Assembly: GCA_964595625.1 (NCBI GenBank)
Contig: CAZQQU010000006.1
Location: forward strand, 62,001 to 126,000
Direction of reading: 5' to 3'
DNA: 64,000 nucleotides
Origin: CAZQQU01 sp964595625
GTDB lineage: Bacteria; Bacteroidota; Bacteroidia; Flavobacteriales; Flavobacteriaceae
The notes under the pieces were generated by a model, which worked only from the letters and a program-made list of their open reading frames with translations, was not told the DNA's origin and did not search any database. How positions within the stretch are numbered: position 1 is the first letter of the stretch; each line of letters starts with the position of its first letter. The translations under genes and the position numbers were made by a program. This document shows positions 33,525 to 42,529 of the stretch, piece by piece.

Positions 33525-36377
33525 TTACTCAGTTTCCATATAGTCTTCAATCGGGTTACAAGTACATATCAGATTGCGATCACCATAGGCATCATCCACT
33601 CGTCTTACAGACGGCCAAAATTTGTTTTGGTACAAATAGGGTAGTGGGAAGGCTGCCTGTTGACGACTATACGGCAAATCCCACTCGTCGGCTGTCACCA
33701 GTTCTAAAGTATGTGGCGCATTTTTAAGGACATTATTAGGTTGATCTGAGGTAGCACTTTCAATTTCTGCTCGAATGGCAATAAGGGCATCACAAAAACG
33801 ATCTAACTCTGCTTTGCTCTCACTTTCCGTGGGTTCTATCATCAAAGTTCCAGCTACCGGGAATGAAACTGTAGGGGCGTGGAATCCATAATCCATCAGT
33901 CGTTTGGCAATATCACTTACTTCGATTCCATTTTTCTTAAAATCTCTACAATCGGCGATCAATTCGTGTGCCGCCCGTCCTCTTTCTCCGGAATATAAGA
34001 TTTTGTAGTGGCCTTCCAAGCGAGCCTTAATATAGTTTGCATTGAGAATCGCATACTCGGTAGCTTTTTTAACTCCGTCTGGACCTAATAAGCGGATATA
34101 ACCATAGGAAATTAAACATACCAATGCAGAACCAAAGGGTGCTGCAGAAATGGCGGTAATGGCTTGATCACCACCTACCTCTACAAGTGGGTTGGTAGGT
34201 AAAAAGGGTTTTAAATGGGCAGCTACACAGATAGGGCCCACACCGGGACCACCACCACCGTGGGGTATAGCAAAGGTTTTGTGGAGATTTAAGTGGCAGA
34301 CATCCGCTCCGATTTTTCCAGGATTAGTTAATCCCACTTGGGCATTCATATTGGCACCATCCATATATACTTGTCCACCGTTATCATGAATGATTTTAGT
34401 AATTTTACGGATAGCCGATTCATAAACACCGTGTGTTGAGGGGTAGGTAATCATCACACACGATAATTGGTCTTTATACTGAATGGCTTTGGCTTCTAAA
34501 TCTTCTACATCTATATTCCCTTCTTCAGTGGCTTTTGTTACTACCACTTTCATACCGGCCATGACCGCAGAGGCAGGGTTGGTACCGTGAGCCGAAGAAG
34601 GAATCAAACAAATATTTCGGTGTCCTTCTCCACGGGATTCGTGGTAGGCTCTAATCACCATCAGACCAGCAAATTCTCCTTGAGCACCTGAGTTGGGTTG
34701 TAGGGAAGTAGCAGCAAAACCGGTGATTTCAGCGAGATAGTTTTCCAAATTTTTAAGCATGGTGGTATATCCTTCGGCTTGATTTATGGGGGCAAACGGA
34801 TGGATATTTCCCCAGTTGGGAAGGCTCAAAGGCAACATTTGTGCAGCTGCATTAAGCTTCATAGTACAAGATCCCAAGGCAATCATCGAGTGGTTAAGTG
34901 CCAAATCTTTTCGCTCCAATTTTTTAATATACCGCATCATTTCCGTTTCAGAATGGTAGGAATTAAAAACCTCTACGGTTAAAAATTCGGTGGTACGTAC
35001 AAGCGATTCTGGAATATGGCTCGTGGTAGTTAAGTTTTGGATTGTAAAATCACTTTTAGAGGCCGCTACGGCAAAAAGGGTGACGATTTCATTAATATCC
35101 TGCTCAGTCGTGATTTCGTTGACCGAAATACTCACTGTATCTGCATCCGGGTAGTAGAAATTATATTTTAATTTTTCAGCCAGACGCTTGATTTTTTTCG
35201 CATCCGCACTAACTCGAATGGTATCAAAAAAGTAGGAGTTACGTTGGGTATAACCTAATTTTTCAAGGGCTTGTCCTAAAGTAACAGCTTGTTGGTGAAT
35301 GCGTTGAGCAATATGACGCAACCCTTTTGGACCGTGATACACGCCATACATTCCAGCCATGACAGCTAGCAAGACTTGTGCGGTACAAATATTTGAAGTG
35401 GCTTTATCTCGTTTTATATGTTGTTCCCGGGTTTGTAACGCCATACGTAACGCCTGGTTTCCGGAATTATCTTTGGTTACTCCAATAATTCTTCCGGGTA
35501 TATGACGTTTGTACTCTTCCAGTGTGGCAAAATAAGCGGCGTGAGGTCCACCATAGCCCATCGGAATTCCTAACCGTTGGGTGGTACCTACTACTACATC
35601 TGCTCCCATTTCTCCCGGTGCTTTTAACAGAACTAAGCTCAGTATGTCGGCAGCAACAGCCGTTTTGATTTGGTTTTCTTTTGCTTTAGCAATAAAATCC
35701 GTGTAATCGTAGATTTGTCCCGATTTTCCGGGATACTGCAGAAGGGCTCCAAAAAACTCGGACGAAAAATCAAAGTCTTGATGATTACCTTCGACTAGTT
35801 CAATACCCAGTGGAACACTTCGAGTTTGTAACACCGACCAAGTTTGGGGCAATACCTCTTCCGATACAAAAAACTTTACGGCTTGGTTTTTAACTTGCTC
35901 CCGACTACGCAGTGCAAATAACATGGCCATTGCCTCAGCGGCAGCCGTAGCTTCATCCAGTAGGGAAGCATTGGCTAACTCCATTTGAGTCAGGTCAGCC
36001 ACCAAAGTTTGAAAGTTTAATAAAGCTTCTAAACGGCCTTGGGCAATCTCGGCTTGATAGGGGGTATAAGCGGTATACCAACCCGGATTCTCAAGTATAT
36101 TGCGCTGGATAACAGGCGGAAGTAGGGTAGGGTGGTATCCTAATCCAATAAATGATTTATAAACTTTGTTTAAAGAAGCTAATTCATGAATATGTGCCCC
36201 ATATTCTTGCTCACTCATGGCGGCAGGTAATTTTAAATCTTTTCCTATCAGAATATCATCGGGAATCGTCTCGTAAATAAGTTGTTCAATTGATTCAACA
36301 CCAATGGTTTGTAACATTTCAGGAACGTCTTGCTCCCGGGGTCCGATGTGACGTAAAGCAAAAGAATTTGTATTCAT
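33525..36377 (-). CDS. gcvP: Glycine dehydrogenase (decarboxylating), P protein of the glycine cleavage system
   Basis: 950 residues, the fused (not split) form. The N-terminus (FALRHIGPREQDVPEML) is characteristic. PLP-binding lysine lies in LNLHKTFAIPHGGGGPGVGP, close to residue 700, with SAHGTNPASA and GANMNAQVG nearby. The enzyme decarboxylates glycine and loads its aminomethyl group onto the lipoyl arm of the H protein; gcvT and gcvH are not in this window. The lpd product at 38225 may serve as its L protein as well as that of 2-oxoacid dehydrogenases. It is a single gene with a -7 box 35 bp upstream. Confidence 0.97.
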   Translation of the reverse strand: MNTNSFALRHIGPREQDVPEMLQTIGVESIEQLIYETIPDDILIGKDLKLPAAMSEQEYGAHIHELASLNKVYKSFIGLGYHPTLLPPVIQRNILENPGWYTAYTPYQAEIAQGRLEALLNFQTLVADLTQMELANASLLDEATAAAEAMAMLFALRSREQVKNQAVKFFVSEEVLPQTWSVLQTRSVPLGIELVEGNHQDFDFSSEFFGALLQYPGKSGQIYDYTDFIAKAKENQIKTAVAADILSLVLLKAPGEMGADVVVGTTQRLGIPMGYGGPHAAYFATLEEYKRHIPGRIIGVTKDNSGNQALRMALQTREQHIKRDKATSNICTAQVLLAVMAGMYGVYHGPKGLRHIAQRIHQQAVTLGQALEKLGYTQRNSYFFDTIRVSADAKKIKRLAEKLKYNFYYPDADTVSISVNEITTEQDINEIVTLFAVAASKSDFTIQNLTTTSHIPESLVRTTEFLTVEVFNSYHSETEMMRYIKKLERKDLALNHSMIALGSCTMKLNAAAQMLPLSLPNWGNIHPFAPINQAEGYTTMLKNLENYLAEITGFAATSLQPNSGAQGEFAGLMVIRAYHESRGEGHRNICLIPSSAHGTNPASAVMAGMKVVVTKATEEGNIDVEDLEAKAIQYKDQLSCVMITYPSTHGVYESAIRKITKIIHDNGGQVYMDGANMNAQVGLTNPGKIGADVCHLNLHKTFAIPHGGGGPGVGPICVAAHLKPFLPTNPLVEVGGDQAITAISAAPFGSALVCLISYGYIRLLGPDGVKKATEYAILNANYIKARLEGHYKILYSGERGRAAHELIADCRDFKKNGIEVSDIAKRLMDYGFHAPTVSFPVAGTLMIEPTESESKAELDRFCDALIAIRAEIESATSDQPNNVLKNAPHTLELVTADEWDLPYSRQQAAFPLPYLYQNKFWPSVRRVDDAYGDRNLICTCNPIEDYMETE

Positions 36378-36411
36378 GAATCTATAAAGGAATTTGGATG
36401 TAAATTTGGTG

Positions 36412-36419
36412 CAAAATTA
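36412..36419 (-). promoter_or_regulatory. Candidate -7 box (TAATTTTG) of gcvP
   Basis: Minus-strand TAATTTTG, a full TAnnTTTG match, 34 bases before the gcvP ATG. I see no glycine riboswitch: the 160-bp divergent gap up to 36580 has no structured GC-rich core. Confidence 0.4.
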
Positions 36420-36580
36420 CGATTTTAAATTGACAATTTAGTGGCTTCCACCCCATGGATTTTTAAATTTTCTTACGAATTTTTCAACGACCGCCTCTCG
36501 TATTTTTCTATAAAAACTGTTGTTTATTTAATACTGTAGAATAATTTTTTCAAAATTTGCTAATTCCATTCCTACAGGTG

Positions 36581-37396
36581 ATGAAATTGATAAAAAAAAC
36601 ACGAAATTTTTATGTAGACTACAGTTTTCATGTAGCTCTTGCAGTGGTATCTTTAGTGGTTGTCACGGCTTATTATGTGGGTTTTGAAATTCAAATGGCA
36701 TGGCTAGTTTGTTTGGGATTATTTACTACTGCTGTGTATAGTTTTGCTAAACATGCTCACACTCTCACTCGTTGGAACCGTTGGTTTTGGCTAATCCTTT
36801 TGTTGGTTTCGGGGATAACCAGTGTGTTGTATTTTCAACCCCAGACTTCAGTGTGGTGGTTGGTAGTTTTGGTAGGTATATTAACCACTTGGTACCTATT
36901 TCCATTTCTCGGGAAAAATTTTCGATCCGTACCAGTGGTCAAAGTTTTGGTAGTAGCTTGTATTTGGAGTGTGATGACTGTTTTTTTACCGGTGATACGC
37001 AATCTAGGAACTGTAGAAACAACCACAGTTTTACTCGGTATACAGCGATTCCTACTGGTGGTGGTCTGGATTTTACCTTTTGAAATACGGGATTTAAAAA
37101 CCGACGACCGCCACTTAAAAACCATTCCGCAGTTGGTGGGAGTTTTTTATACCAAACTACTTGGCTGGTTATTACTTGGATTCATTTTGGGCATAGAAAT
37201 TTTTCTCACCACTGATAGCCGCATGTTGATCATTGCCATTCTGATATTCCTATTAAGTGGAATTTTGCTAGGGAAATCATCTACAGAGCAATCGCCTTAT
37301 TTTGCCGCATTTTGGGTAGAAGGTATTCCTATTTATTGGGCTTTATTACTGCTTTTTAACGAGTTATTGGAAGGCAAAAGCATCTCGATCTTCTAA
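36581..37396 (+). CDS. Multi-pass membrane protein resembling a degenerate UbiA prenyltransferase
   Basis: 271 residues from ATG 36581 (a TTG at 36557 gives eight more residues). About eight hydrophobic segments. The segment EIRDLKTDDRHLKTIPQLVG (around residues 179-198 of this start) closely resembles the second Asp-rich motif of UbiA-superfamily prenyltransferases (DxRDxxxDxxxxxKTLP). At the place of the first motif (NDxxDxxxD) it has AKHAHTLTR, which lacks the aspartates. So the fold is probably UbiA-like but catalysis as prenyltransferase is doubtful. It is divergent from gcvP; its 3' end overlaps the convergent hydrolase by 33 bp. Confidence 0.7.
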   Translation: MKLIKKTRNFYVDYSFHVALAVVSLVVVTAYYVGFEIQMAWLVCLGLFTTAVYSFAKHAHTLTRWNRWFWLILLLVSGITSVLYFQPQTSVWWLVVLVGILTTWYLFPFLGKNFRSVPVVKVLVVACIWSVMTVFLPVIRNLGTVETTTVLLGIQRFLLVVVWILPFEIRDLKTDDRHLKTIPQLVGVFYTKLLGWLLLGFILGIEIFLTTDSRMLIIAILIFLLSGILLGKSSTEQSPYFAAFWVEGIPIYWALLLLFNELLEGKSISIF

Positions 37397-38137
37397 AAAT
37401 GGATACTTTTTCCTAATTTGTTGAAGGATTTTCTTATCCATAGTAGTGGTAATAATTGTTTCAGTAGTCGAAATAGGAGTCAGGCGTTTCCCAAGGGGAT
37501 CCCATAACCCGGAATGTCCCGGATATGCTATTTGGTTGTTATCCGTACCGGTACGGTTTACGCCGATACAATACGATAAATTCTCGACAGCTCGTGCGGG
37601 TAGCAGGCAATCCCAGGCAGTAATTCGGCTTTGAGGCCAATTCGCTAAATAAATCAAGACATCGTAATTCTCTGTATTACGACTCCATACCGGAAATCGT
37701 AAATCATAACAAATAAGCGGACAAATTTTCCAACCTAAATATTCAAAAACCATTTTTTGGGAACCCGCGGTGTAATTTTTATGTTCTCCGGCATACGAAA
37801 AGAGGTGTCTTTTGTCATAATAGTGCAGTTTGCCGTCGGGTCTAACGGCGTACAAGCGATTGTAGTACTGACCCTTTTCTGAAACAATAATACTTCCCAA
37901 AAGCATACTTTGGGTAGTCGCTGCTAGTTGTTGCATCCAACCGACGGTGGCACCGGGATGGGGTTCAGCATTAGACACAGCTTGCATGGTGAAACCGGTG
38001 GTAAACATTTCCGGAAGTATGATCAGATCCGTTTCGTCTGTCATTTGCTCAATTTGTTGTTGAATATACTGACGATTGGCTTCAGGATTTTCCCAGGATA
38101 AGGGAATTTGAAAGAGGCTGATACGAAGTGGTTTCAT
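37364..38137 (-). CDS. Carbon-nitrogen hydrolase, omega-amidase (YafV/NIT2) type
   Basis: 257 residues. The nitrilase-superfamily triad is intact: Glu43 in LPEMFTTGF, Lys109 in YDKRHLFSYAGEH and Cys143 in LICYDLRFPVWSRN. The last motif with RFPVWSRN and the length fit YafV-type omega-amidases, which hydrolyse 2-oxoglutaramate or 2-oxosuccinamate to the oxo acid plus ammonia (metabolite repair). It is preceded on its own strand by lpd and its terminator, so it has a separate promoter. The tail overlaps the membrane gene at 36581-37396. Confidence 0.92.
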   Translation of the reverse strand: MKPLRISLFQIPLSWENPEANRQYIQQQIEQMTDETDLIILPEMFTTGFTMQAVSNAEPHPGATVGWMQQLAATTQSMLLGSIIVSEKGQYYNRLYAVRPDGKLHYYDKRHLFSYAGEHKNYTAGSQKMVFEYLGWKICPLICYDLRFPVWSRNTENYDVLIYLANWPQSRITAWDCLLPARAVENLSYCIGVNRTGTDNNQIAYPGHSGLWDPLGKRLTPISTTETIITTTMDKKILQQIRKKYPFLEDRDAFAFQ

Positions 38138-38181
38138 AGGATAAATATACTCAAAACCGCCTACAAACCTGACATCAAGAT

Positions 38182-38211
38182 AAAAAAAACCGACTCCTAG
38201 GAGTCGGTTTT
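38182..38211 (-). terminator. Intrinsic terminator of lpd
   Basis: Perfect 26-base palindrome (AAAACCGACTCCTAGGAGTCGGTTTT, 38186-38211). Read leftwards from lpd it ends in a run of eight Ts (38189-38182). It is 13 bp after the lpd stop. Confidence 0.9.
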
Positions 38212-38224
38212 CGTATTGTATGTG

Positions 38225-39601
38225 TTATAAATGTATCACTTCACCGTAGGCATCGGCAACGGCTTCCATCACTGCCTCACTCATAGTAGGATGTGGATGG
38301 ATGGCTTTAAGTACTTCGTGGCCGGTAGTTTCTAATTTTCTACCCAGTACCGCTTCGGCAATCATATCGGTTACGCCGGCACCAATCATATGACAGCCCA
38401 ACCACTCCCCGTATTTTGCATCAAAAATCACTTTAACAAAACCGTCGGGAGTACCCGCAGCTTTGGCTTTACCGGAAGCAGTAAAGGGAAATTTGCCCAC
38501 TTTGATTTCGTAACCGGCTTCTTTGGCTTGTTTTTCGGTAAGTCCGACACTAGCAATTTCAGGAGTCGCATAAGTACAACCCGGAATATTACCGTAATCG
38601 ATGGGTTCAACTGCCAGACCTTTAATTTTTTCTACGCAAGTTATCCCTTCTGCAGAAGCAACGTGTGCCAATGCCGGGCCGGGAACCACATCACCGATGG
38701 CGTAGTAACCGGGGATATTGGTTTGGTACCACTGATTGACAATGATTTTGTCTTTATCGACCACGATACCTACTTCTTCCAGACCGATGTTTTCAATGTT
38801 TGATTTGATTCCCACGGCAGACAGTACCATGTCTGCTTCAAGGGTTTGTTCGCCTTTAGCGGTTTTTACTAAGGCTTTAACTCCTTTGCCCGAGGTATCT
38901 ACCGATTCCACAGAAGCGTTGGTCATCACTTGGATACCGGCTTTTTTAAAGGAGCGTTCAAATTGTTTAGAGATTTCTTCGTCTTCCAGCGGAACCAAAT
39001 TAGGTAAATATTCAACAATGGTGACTTCGGTACCCATGCTGTTGTAAAAATGAGCAAACTCAACTCCAATGGCGCCACTTCCCACGACTATCAATTTTTT
39101 GGGTTGTTTATCGAGTGACATAGCTTCGCGGTATCCAATAACTTTTTTTCCATCCTGCTTTAGGTTGGGAAGTTCGCGTGATCGTGCGCCAGTAGCTATA
39201 ATGATGTGGTCGGCTGTATACACTTTGCCGTCTACTTCCACCTTTTTACCGGGTTTTAGTACTCCGAAACCGGAGATGACGTCAATTTTATTTTTTTTCA
39301 TTAAGAATTGAACGCCTTTACTCATTCCATCGGCTACATTTCGGCTGCGTTGTATGACTTTTCCAAAATCTTTATCGGCGTTTTCAAGCGTCAGTCCATA
39401 GTCTTCGGCATGTTTTAAATAATCAAAAACCTGAGCACTTTTTAGAAGGGCTTTGGTGGGTATACATCCCCAATTTAAACAAACCCCACCCAGGTTATCT
39501 TTTTCGATCACAGCGGTTTTAAAACCCAATTGTGAAGCGCGTATGGCCGTAACATATCCGCCCGGTCCGCTTCCTAAAACGATAATATCATAGTTGCTCA
39601 T
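38225..39601 (-). CDS. lpdA: Dihydrolipoyl dehydrogenase (E3)
   Basis: 458 residues. FAD fold begins at residue 7 (VLGSGPGGYVTAI); the redox disulfide is Cys41-Cys46 in GGVCLNWGCIPTK; NAD-binding GSGAIGVEFAHFYNSMG is central; the C-terminal HPHPTMSEA carries the catalytic His. It reoxidises the lipoyl groups of pyruvate/2-oxoglutarate dehydrogenases and of the glycine cleavage H protein. gcvP lies nearby, but no H protein or E2 gene is linked. It is transcribed alone and ended by the palindromic terminator. Confidence 0.97.
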   Translation of the reverse strand: MSNYDIIVLGSGPGGYVTAIRASQLGFKTAVIEKDNLGGVCLNWGCIPTKALLKSAQVFDYLKHAEDYGLTLENADKDFGKVIQRSRNVADGMSKGVQFLMKKNKIDVISGFGVLKPGKKVEVDGKVYTADHIIIATGARSRELPNLKQDGKKVIGYREAMSLDKQPKKLIVVGSGAIGVEFAHFYNSMGTEVTIVEYLPNLVPLEDEEISKQFERSFKKAGIQVMTNASVESVDTSGKGVKALVKTAKGEQTLEADMVLSAVGIKSNIENIGLEEVGIVVDKDKIIVNQWYQTNIPGYYAIGDVVPGPALAHVASAEGITCVEKIKGLAVEPIDYGNIPGCTYATPEIASVGLTEKQAKEAGYEIKVGKFPFTASGKAKAAGTPDGFVKVIFDAKYGEWLGCHMIGAGVTDMIAEAVLGRKLETTGHEVLKAIHPHPTMSEAVMEAVADAYGEVIHL

Positions 39602-39704
39602 GAGAATATTTCTTAGTAAATTTTTAAAATCAGGTTACGAAATTACGCATTTTTTTACATTTAGTAGGTGGGACTCTGATAAAATAGCTGTACCGAGTTG
39701 GGAA

Positions 39705-39855
39705 AGTATCCTAATACGGGTTGTAATAATAAATGGGGTGTAGGTTTTGGTTTTTCCTTACGGAGAAAAAAATACCCTACTTAGTATCAGTGATATTTTC
39801 CCGTAAGGGGAACCTCGTTTTTAAAAAACCGGATTTGTGCCTCGGGAAGGATACT
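39705..39855. repeat. Nested inverted-repeat element in the lpd-purM gap
   Basis: The 300-bp gene-free stretch 39602-39901 holds two nested inverted repeats. The outer pair is AGTATCC (39705-39711) with GGATACT (39849-39855). The inner pair is CCTTACGG (39756-39763) with CCGTAAGG (39801-39808), which extends imperfectly to GGTTTTTCC...AGAAAA on one side and TTTTC...GGGGAACC on the other, giving arms of about 20 bases around a 26-base loop. Spacing is nearly symmetrical. It lies upstream of the purM -7 box, so it is probably a DNA element or relict mobile palindrome rather than a purM leader. No other copy in the window. Confidence 0.45.
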
Positions 39856-39871
39856 GAACTTTTTAAATTTC

Positions 39872-39879
39872 TATCTTTG
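39872..39879 (+). promoter_or_regulatory. Candidate -7 box (TATCTTTG) of purM
   Basis: Full TAnnTTTG match 22 bases before the GTG start of purM. Confidence 0.45.
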
Positions 39880-39901
39880 CAAAAACCAAAACTTAATTAC
39901 T

Positions 39902-41068
39902 GTGCAAAATCGGTATAGTCAACGCGGCGTTTCTGCGGATAAAGAGGATGTTCATCAGGCTATCAAAAATGTGGACAAAGGCCTATTTCCCAAGAGTTTT
40001 TGTAAAATCGTTCCGGATTATCTGACCGGTGATGAGGAGTATTGTCTGATTATGCACGCTGACGGGGCGGGAACCAAATCGTCCTTGGCGTATATGTACT
40101 GGAAAGAAACCGGTGATTTATCGGTGTGGAAAGGCATTGCACAGGATGCATTGGTGATGAATATAGACGACTTGTTATGTGTAGGAGCTACTGACGATAT
40201 CTTACTTTCTTCCACTATTGGGCGCAATAAAAACTTGGTTCCAGGTGAGGTGATTTCTGCTATTATTAACGGTACGGAAGAACTGATTGCGGAACTTCGG
40301 GAGTACGGGATTCTTATTCATTCTACTGGAGGAGAAACAGCTGATGTAGGCGATCTGGTTCGTACGATTATTGTGGACTCTACTGTTACGGCTCGTATGA
40401 AGCGCAGTGAGGTGATTGATAATGCCAACATTCAACCGGGTGATGTTATCGTGGGATTGGCTTCTTTTGGGCAGGCGATATACGAAAGTCAATACAATGG
40501 CGGTATGGGAAGCAACGGATTGACTTCGGCACGGCATGATGTGTTTTCAAAAATATTAGCTGAAAAATATCCCGAAACTTATGATCCTTCAGTGCCTCTG
40601 GAGTTGGTGTATTCAGGGACCAAAAACCTATTGGATCAAGTGGAGGGTAGCCCTATAAATGCCGGGCAGTTGGTGCTTTCTCCTACGCGAACCTATGCTC
40701 CGATTATTAAAAAAATTCTAGCTCAGTACCAATCGGATACCATTCACGGAATGGTACATTGTAGTGGAGGTGCGCAAACTAAAATTCTTCATTTTGTAGA
40801 TAATCTCCATATCATAAAGGATAATTTGTTTGAAATTCCGCCTTTGTTTAAACTTATTCAAGAACAATCGGGAACCGATTGGAAAGAAATGTACAAAGTC
40901 TTTAATATGGGCCATCGAATGGAAATTTACTGCACACCGGAGATAGCCAACGATTTGATCGCCATTTCTCAAAGTTTTGGTGTGGATGCTCAAATTGTAG
41001 GACGGGTTGAGACTTCGGATCGTAAAAAACTTACCCTAGTGAGTCCGTTTGGAGAGTATATATACTAA
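39902..41068 (+). CDS. purM: Phosphoribosylformylglycinamidine cyclo-ligase (AIR synthase), flavobacterial form
   Basis: 388 residues from a GTG at 39902; RYSQRGVSADKEDVHQAIK directly after it is the conserved N-terminus, so the GTG is accepted. PurM closes the imidazole ring of AIR in purine synthesis using ATP. Visible: HADGAGTKSSLAY, the helix LVMNIDDLLCVGATD, HSTGGETADVGD and HCSGGAQTKILHF. Bacteroidota PurM is longer than the E. coli enzyme (345) and diverged in the middle. It is a single gene with its own -7 box. Confidence 0.93.
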   Translation: MQNRYSQRGVSADKEDVHQAIKNVDKGLFPKSFCKIVPDYLTGDEEYCLIMHADGAGTKSSLAYMYWKETGDLSVWKGIAQDALVMNIDDLLCVGATDDILLSSTIGRNKNLVPGEVISAIINGTEELIAELREYGILIHSTGGETADVGDLVRTIIVDSTVTARMKRSEVIDNANIQPGDVIVGLASFGQAIYESQYNGGMGSNGLTSARHDVFSKILAEKYPETYDPSVPLELVYSGTKNLLDQVEGSPINAGQLVLSPTRTYAPIIKKILAQYQSDTIHGMVHCSGGAQTKILHFVDNLHIIKDNLFEIPPLFKLIQEQSGTDWKEMYKVFNMGHRMEIYCTPEIANDLIAISQSFGVDAQIVGRVETSDRKKLTLVSPFGEYIY

Positions 41069-41196
41069 GGTATTTTTCTTTTCTCTACTTAAAATGACTT
41101 ATAACATCTTAGGTTAAATCCGAGTAAATTCAAATCAGGATTGTGGACTATTTCTGTTTTTGGTGGTTTTATTGGACATGTCCCATTTTAAAACCC

Positions 41197-42528
41197 TTAT
41201 AACAATCCTTTGGCTTTGATTTCGAGGTATTTGTTGATGGTATTTATGGTCAGTTCTTCGGGAGTGGTCAGTATGGTTTGTATGCCCCGTCGTTGCAGTT
41301 CGGACACCATCACTTTTTTATCGTATTGAAATTGCTGAGCGATGGTTTGGTCGTAAATTTCGAAAATAGAATCGGTGGGTTGGTCGATGAGTTTTCGTAA
41401 CTCGGTATTTTCAAAAAAGACCACCACGAGCAAATGTTTTTTGGCTATGGCTGTCAAATGCGGAAGTTGGCGTTGTAGGGATGTGATGTGTTCAAAATTG
41501 GTATAGAGTAACAACAAGCTACGCTGGGTAATATGTTTTTTAACAAAAAGCTGTAATGCACCAAAATCGGTGTCCAAAAAGTGAGTGTCTAGGTTATAAA
41601 GAGTTTCTAGTAGTAGGTTTAAATGTGATTTTTTACTTTCAGCAGGTACGTAATTTTTGATTTTGTGACCCAGTTCGAGCATTCCGGTTTTATCGCCTTT
41701 TTTTAAAGCGATATTGGCAAAAGCCAAGGTGCTGTTGATGGCGTAATCCAATAATTTTAACCCTTCAAAAGGCATTTTCATGACCCGACTGGAGTCTATA
41801 ATCGAATAAATGGGTTGCATTTTTTCGTCTTGGTATTGATTGACCATTAAATCTGCTTTTTTGGCCGTCGATTTCCAGTTGATGGTGCGTATATCATCAC
41901 CGGGGGCGTATTCTTTGATTTGTTCAAATTCCATGGTGTGACCAATCCGCCGAATTTTTTTTATACCTGAAAATAACAAACGGTTGGAGACGGCTAAAAA
42001 GTCGTATTTTTTCATTTGTATAAACGACGGATACACCTTAACCATTTGTCCGTTATCAAATTTAAATCGTCGGCGACACAGTCCGATACGGGTATTTATA
42101 TACACATTGATTCTTCCGAAGTGGTATTCTCCACGTTCTACCGGACGTATTTCGTATTGTAAAGTGGTTTGGTTTTTTCCCGTCAGGGAAAAAGAAATGG
42201 AGAAATCTCGTTTTTGTAATTGCACGGGGAGTTCGTCTATGACTGTGCCATAAATGGTGAAGGGAAATTTGTTTTGTACCTGTATGTTAACCGGATTGGG
42301 GTCGCCATTCGAAAATTTTTCAGGCAACAACCTCCGGGCGTAGAAAGCTTTTTTTTGGTAGAGCATGATGATTTCCATCAAAATCAAACAAACTCCCCCC
42401 AGCACCGTCAGCCACACCCAGGCGTAAAGCGGTTTTAACCAGTAGGACAAGGCAAAAGCCAAGGCCCAAGCTGTGAGCAAGTAAAAGAAACGGGGGGTAA
42501 AATACAGTGACTTGATGAATCGGATCAT
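41197..42528 (-). CDS. DUF58 domain protein (vWA-like), last gene of the MoxR operon
   Basis: 443 residues. Two N-terminal membrane helices (about 12-30 and 34-52) and a large cytoplasmic or periplasmic part. The DUF58 core is GHTMEFEQIKEYAPGDDIRTINWKSTAKK, which begins near residue 195, followed by a vWA-like strand IYSIIDSSRVMK where the metal-site pattern DxSxS is altered to DSSR. DUF58 proteins pair with MoxR ATPases in many phyla. It starts 1 bp after the moxR stop, so the two are translationally coupled. Function unknown, plausibly a substrate adaptor for the ATPase. Confidence 0.9.
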   Translation of the reverse strand: MIRFIKSLYFTPRFFYLLTAWALAFALSYWLKPLYAWVWLTVLGGVCLILMEIIMLYQKKAFYARRLLPEKFSNGDPNPVNIQVQNKFPFTIYGTVIDELPVQLQKRDFSISFSLTGKNQTTLQYEIRPVERGEYHFGRINVYINTRIGLCRRRFKFDNGQMVKVYPSFIQMKKYDFLAVSNRLLFSGIKKIRRIGHTMEFEQIKEYAPGDDIRTINWKSTAKKADLMVNQYQDEKMQPIYSIIDSSRVMKMPFEGLKLLDYAINSTLAFANIALKKGDKTGMLELGHKIKNYVPAESKKSHLNLLLETLYNLDTHFLDTDFGALQLFVKKHITQRSLLLLYTNFEHITSLQRQLPHLTAIAKKHLLVVVFFENTELRKLIDQPTDSIFEIYDQTIAQQFQYDKKVMVSELQRRGIQTILTTPEELTINTINKYLEIKAKGLL

Positions 42529-42529
42529 A

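Noticed and set aside
36420..36580. Glycine riboswitch upstream of gcvP
   Set aside because: The gap is AT-rich with no paired aptamer core and too short for a tandem glycine aptamer.
36772..37083. 103-residue open frame overlapping the UbiA-like gene
   Set aside because: Same-strand shift of a membrane gene; its translation lacks hydrophobic helices.
38390..38803. 137-residue plus-strand open frame opposite lpd
   Set aside because: Lies wholly inside lpd, whose motifs are complete. The reverse frame has no domain-like pattern.
39733..39918. 61-residue open frame over the nested repeats and the purM start
   Set aside because: Runs through the inverted repeats and the purM promoter and overlaps the purM N-terminus; no coding support.
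40202..40537. 111-residue minus-strand open frame opposite purM
   Set aside because: Antisense shadow of a well-supported gene with low-complexity translation.
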